From the NCBI GenBank assembly GCA_046329195.1, contig JAXLVB010000001.1:2976001-3040000 (forward strand): 64,000 nucleotides of DNA. Reading direction: 5' to 3'. A program made the position numbers and the translations under genes. The stretch is from JAXLVB01 sp046329195 (GTDB lineage: Bacteria > Bacteroidota > Bacteroidia > Cytophagales > Spirosomataceae). This document shows, piece after piece, positions 60,479-64,000 of the stretch; the stretch's first letter is position 1, and every line of letters begins with the position of its first letter. The notes below the pieces were generated by a model, which saw nothing but the letters and a program-made list of their open reading frames with translations, made no database searches and was not told where the DNA came from.

Positions 60479-62757
60479 GAGTTAGGGCTGAGGTACCCGT
60501 CTTCGTGTGAGTACAAGCCCATGAGTACTTTCTCGGGTGTGATAGGTGCCGAAAAACCAATAGAACTCGCTGGATTAAACGCCTTCACGGCGTTGCGAAT
60601 GGCGAAAAAGGCGCCAATGCCATACATAAGCGGTGGCTCGCCTACGGCTTTGGAGCGTAGCAAGGCGTGTTCGGAGCCTTCGGTATCCATAAAATGCAGG
60701 TCTAATTCTTTTGGAATGGAATAGATATCAGGGATTTTGTAGGTCGAAAGCGCATTAGAAAGCAACTTTCCATCTGGGTTGTAGAGCAATTCTTCCATGG
60801 TCATCCACCCAATGCCCTGCACAATCCCACCTTCTACTTGGCCTCGGTCCACGAGAAAGTTCATACTTTTGCCAAAATCGTGCACTACTTTTACAGCATC
60901 AATTTCGTAAGTGCCTCGAATACAGTCAACTGTGGCTATGGTGAGGGCTGTTCCGTACACATGGTAGGCAAAAGGATGACCCTTTTCGGTGGTAGTATCA
61001 AAATGAATATGGGGCGTGATGTAGTGGCCATGTTCTGACAAATTGACCCGATTAAAATATGCCAGCTGGATTAGTTTTTTCCAATCTAATTCAGTCGTTT
61101 GACCATCTACTTCTACTCGCCCATTGTGTAAGTCAATACGTTGATGAGCAGTTAACTGCAATTCTTGTCGCACAAAGTCTTTGAGTCGTTCGACAATAGC
61201 GTCGCAGGCTATTTGGAGTGCTTTTCCATTGAGGTCAGAAGTAGCCGAAGCCGCCGACGGCGAAGTGTTCGCAATTTTGAAGGTACTCGTAGCCTGTACT
61301 TTCACCCATTCCGCCGGAATCGAAAACACCTGCGCCACCACTTGGAGCATTTTGGTGTTGATACCTTGCCCCATCTCAATAGCTCCTGTGCTGATGCCCA
61401 CGCTGCCGTCGGTATAGACATGAACCAAAGCACGAGCTTGATTCATGAATTTTTTGGTAAACGAAATCCCAAAGCATATCGGCATGAACGCCAAGCCTTT
61501 CCTTTGGTAAGGATGTTGCTGATTGAAGGTCACCACCTCTTGCCGAAGACGGGCTACTTCATACCGTTCTTCGGTTTGCTGCCAGCTCGAAAGGGTTTCT
61601 ACCCCTTCGGCAATTTGTCCGTAGTGAAAAGCGTCACCTTCTTTCAGTAAATTTTTTTGTTGAATCTCAGCGGCTTCTACGCCAATCTCCTCAGCTGCTT
61701 TGGCAATAGCTGCCTCAATCACAAACATTCCTTGAGGGCCACCAAAGCCTCGAAAAGCCGTATTAGAAGGTAAGTTGGTTTTGCAGCTATAAGCTGTGGC
61801 CTTTAGGTTTGGAATAGTGTAGGCATTATTGGCATGAAACAAGGTTCGTTCCATCACGGCAGGGGAGAGGTCGGCGGTACAGCCTGCATTTTGATAAAAC
61901 GTAACCTCATAGGCCACAATACGAAGGTTTTTATCAAGTCCAATTTTGAAATCAGACGAATAGGGGTTGCGCTTCCCGGTCATGCGCATATCTTCCATGC
62001 GGTGCAGGACAAACTTGACAGGGCGCCGTAAAAGGTAACTCGCCAGCGCACACATGACGCCCCAGGCGGTAGCTTGGTCTTCTTTGCCTCCAAACCCACC
62101 TCCCAAGCGCAAGGTCTCAACCTCTATTTTGTGCATACCAATCCCCAACACCTTTGCTGCATGACGCTGTACTACGGTGGGGCCTTGGGTCGAAGAAATC
62201 AGTTTGATGCCACCGTTTTCGGTCGGAATGGCATAGCCGCCTTGGGTTTCTAAGTACAAATGCTCTTGGCCGCCTGTTTCGGCGACGCCTTCTATCAAAT
62301 AATCACTCAGGGCAAAACCTGTAGCCACATCGCCTGTTTGAAAAGTCCGAGGCGGTACAGTAAGTTTACCTTGTCGTGCGGCTTCTCGTGGGTCGGTCAC
62401 AACGGGGAGTTTTTCAATCTCAAGTTGTACCTTTTTGGCCGCTACTCGAGCAATTTCCTCATTTTCGGCTGCTACCAAGGCAATAGGCATCCCCCAGAAA
62501 TCCACTACGTCCTCGGCCAACAACACTTCATCCGGTACGATACCCCCAATTTGATTTTCGCCAGGAATATCTTGGTAGGTAATGATGCGGACAACTCCTG
62601 GTGTAGCAAGGGCTTCTGAGAAATCGATACGAATAATCCGACCATGTGCTACAGGCGACTCCACCACTGCCAGATGGAGCGTACCTTGAAGCTCAGGAAT
62701 ATCATCGAGGTAAACGGATTCACCTCGCAAGTGGGTATAAGAATCTATATTTTGCAT
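60460..62757 (-). CDS. xdhB: Xanthine dehydrogenase, molybdopterin-binding subunit
   Basis: 765 aa from the ATG at 62757; the ATG at 62808 would overlap the upstream gene and adds residues not typical of the family. Aldehyde oxidase/xanthine dehydrogenase a/b hammerhead (about 1-110; HLRGESVYLDDIPELQGTLH) and Mo-cofactor domain: QGPTVVQRHAAKVLGI, GGGFGGKE, AFRGFGGPQG, GAIEMGQGINTKM, TSDLNGKAL and the catalytic Glu in KAVGEPPLMYG. Hydroxylates hypoxanthine/xanthine in purine breakdown. 19 bp after the xdhA stop, so co-transcribed. Confidence 0.93.
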   Translation of the reverse strand: MQNIDSYTHLRGESVYLDDIPELQGTLHLAVVESPVAHGRIIRIDFSEALATPGVVRIITYQDIPGENQIGGIVPDEVLLAEDVVDFWGMPIALVAAENEEIARVAAKKVQLEIEKLPVVTDPREAARQGKLTVPPRTFQTGDVATGFALSDYLIEGVAETGGQEHLYLETQGGYAIPTENGGIKLISSTQGPTVVQRHAAKVLGIGMHKIEVETLRLGGGFGGKEDQATAWGVMCALASYLLRRPVKFVLHRMEDMRMTGKRNPYSSDFKIGLDKNLRIVAYEVTFYQNAGCTADLSPAVMERTLFHANNAYTIPNLKATAYSCKTNLPSNTAFRGFGGPQGMFVIEAAIAKAAEEIGVEAAEIQQKNLLKEGDAFHYGQIAEGVETLSSWQQTEERYEVARLRQEVVTFNQQHPYQRKGLAFMPICFGISFTKKFMNQARALVHVYTDGSVGISTGAIEMGQGINTKMLQVVAQVFSIPAEWVKVQATSTFKIANTSPSAASATSDLNGKALQIACDAIVERLKDFVRQELQLTAHQRIDLHNGRVEVDGQTTELDWKKLIQLAYFNRVNLSEHGHYITPHIHFDTTTEKGHPFAYHVYGTALTIATVDCIRGTYEIDAVKVVHDFGKSMNFLVDRGQVEGGIVQGIGWMTMEELLYNPDGKLLSNALSTYKIPDIYSIPKELDLHFMDTEGSEHALLRSKAVGEPPLMYGIGAFFAIRNAVKAFNPASSIGFSAPITPEKVLMGLYSHEDGYLSPNSHEACL

Positions 62758-62776
62758 GGATAATGTCGCAAAAGCC

Positions 62777-64000
62777 TTATAAAAGGTTGAATTTTTGGGC
62801 ATGTGCAAGTAATAATTGCCTCAACAACAGTCGTTTGTATGTGGCTGTGCCTCTGGCATCGGAGATAGGGCTGATTTCGTTCTGAGCGATGGTACTGGCT
62901 TCGTCTAAAGTAGCTCTTTGGAAAGGTTTTCCTACTAAAAATGCCGACGTTTCGCTCAATAATTTCGGAATAGGTGCTACTCCACCTGCCGAAAGATACG
63001 CTTGGGTAATAAGACCCCCTTGCACATGGACCAACAACGCTGAGTTGACACTGGCAATGTCTAAATGAGTACGCTTGCACACTTTCTCAAAATTAAAATA
63101 ACCGGCTTTTGAGGGTGTCGTTACGTTAAGAGCGGGTACTTCAAAATACAGCGATTCGACTAATTCATCTTCTCGTTTGTCAAGTGTTTTATAGCCAAGA
63201 TAAAAATCCTTCAGTTGAACTTCACGTCGGGCTACCCCGTTGCTCAAGACCAATGTACTATCTAAGGCCAAAAAGAAAACCGTCAAATCGCCGATAGGGG
63301 AGGCGTTTACGAAGTTTCCGGCTAGCGTAGCCATGTTTCGAATCGGTGTGGAAGATACTAACTTTAAATGTGCCTTCAGATTCGGAAAAATGGCTTGCAG
63401 CAAGCTAGAACTCCGCATGTCTTCAGCGGTGGTAGTAGCCCCAAGATAAAGGTAGCGGCCTTCTTGACGAATAAATCGCAAAGCAGAGGTATCATACAAA
63501 GGCTTGAGGGGAGTGTATTTTACCATCAAAGGCCGTTGCACCATCAAGTCGGTCCCTCCACCAATATTCAGGCCTTTTGTCAAAGGAACGGCTGGGGAAG
63601 TTGAGGCGGCAAGCTGCTCTAGGCGTTGGGGGATTTCTTTAAAATAAGAAGGAAGATAGCCTGCTTCGACTAAACTTGCTAACGAATTGGTCTTATAAAT
63701 GGATTGTAATTGGTTGACAATCTGCTCAATAGCTCGCTCAATAGACTTATATCCAGTACAGCGGCAAATATTGCCATCAATGGCGGCAATGCCATTTTCG
63801 TAGGTTTTGTCGGTGTGGTCCACACAAAAGCCCATTAACGAAACAACAAAACCTACCGTACAAAACCCGCATTGCGTGGCTCCTTCGTTGGCAAATGCCT
63901 GCTGAATAGGGTTCAACCGATGGAGTTGGTTCAGGCCCTCAATGGTCACAATGTGTTTGCCGTTGGCATTAGACAAGGGCATCAAACACGACGTCATACT
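62777..64000 (-). CDS. xdhA: Xanthine dehydrogenase, iron-sulfur/FAD subunit, cut by window edge
   Basis: The N terminus lies outside the window; about 407 residues are visible. The second 2Fe-2S domain shows GATQCGFCTVGFVV and NICRCTGYKSIE. The FAD-binding domain follows (GLNIGGGTDLMVQ, LYLGATTTAEDM, ATLAGNFVNASPIGDL), and then the CO-dehydrogenase-type FAD C-terminal domain (RTHLDIASVNSALLV). The plant-type ferredoxin domain expected first is beyond base 64000. Transfers electrons from the Mo subunit to NAD+. First visible gene of the xdhAB operon. Confidence 0.93.
   Translation of the reverse strand, partial: SMTSCLMPLSNANGKHIVTIEGLNQLHRLNPIQQAFANEGATQCGFCTVGFVVSLMGFCVDHTDKTYENGIAAIDGNICRCTGYKSIERAIEQIVNQLQSIYKTNSLASLVEAGYLPSYFKEIPQRLEQLAASTSPAVPLTKGLNIGGGTDLMVQRPLMVKYTPLKPLYDTSALRFIRQEGRYLYLGATTTAEDMRSSSLLQAIFPNLKAHLKLVSSTPIRNMATLAGNFVNASPIGDLTVFFLALDSTLVLSNGVARREVQLKDFYLGYKTLDKREDELVESLYFEVPALNVTTPSKAGYFNFEKVCKRTHLDIASVNSALLVHVQGGLITQAYLSAGGVAPIPKLLSETSAFLVGKPFQRATLDEASTIAQNEISPISDARGTATYKRLLLRQLLLAHAQKFNLL

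Overview
The window looks like chromosomal DNA of a Bacteroidota species, probably a member of the Cytophagales (Runella/Spirosoma-like). Supports: a C-terminal type IX secretion sorting domain on the PKD-repeat SGNH hydrolase; 7TM-DISM and Reg_prop type sensory proteins; the rpsU-xerC pair; near absence of Shine-Dalgarno sequences; and several upstream elements matching the Bacteroidota promoter consensus TTTG-N19-21-TAnnTTTG. No rRNA or tRNA gene, prophage or CRISPR array was recognised. Both window edges cut genes: an acyltransferase at the left and xanthine dehydrogenase subunit A at the right.

Layout. 1-11 kb: a lipid region holding a PlsC-type acyltransferase, gpsA, a WS/DGAT acyltransferase carrying an SCP2 domain, a granule-associated/phasin-like protein, a BTAD-type regulator, and then (after an AT-rich insert with a DUF3761 lipoprotein and an Rpn-like nuclease) an operon of two phasin-like proteins, an ArsA/Get3-type ATPase and a lipase-like hydrolase. 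Together these could make, coat and mobilise neutral-lipid inclusions; this is the best candidate for an undescribed system. 11-19 kb: a Reg_prop lipoprotein, a membrane-tethered winged-helix regulator, an esterase, a phospholipase D-like protein, a PrpR/ScfR-like regulator, an SDR and a DUF952 protein. 19-31 kb: penicillin acylase, an FAD oxidoreductase, a fatty-acid hydroxylase fused to a ferredoxin reductase with its Crp/Fnr regulator, an M20 amidohydrolase, a HigBA toxin-antitoxin pair inside duplicated DNA, the divergent lrp/ald pair, a carboxypeptidase-regulatory-like protein with a small secreted peptide, and a Uma2 nuclease.

31-42 kb: an LTA-synthase-like phosphotransferase, then a minus-strand signalling operon: membrane/HEAT/cyclic-nucleotide-binding protein, hybrid-free 7TM histidine kinase, CheY-like regulator, and receiver-adenylate cyclase. 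42-48 kb: an orphan molybdopterin oxidoreductase, xerC, rpsU, ppx and fbp. 47.6-52.5 kb: a TolC-MFS-HlyD efflux operon facing a MarR regulator; two inverted-repeat operators overlap its promoter. 52.5-64 kb: dprA, lysA, a PhoD-like phosphatase, the T9SS PKD protein, an SGNH-like protein and xanthine dehydrogenase.

Non-coding structure is rich: palindromes sharing a GAGGAC tip, a duplicated promoter region before the phasin operon, a 17-bp-stem hairpin inside that operon, and a second 17-bp-stem hairpin with a T-tract that overlaps the xerC start codon.
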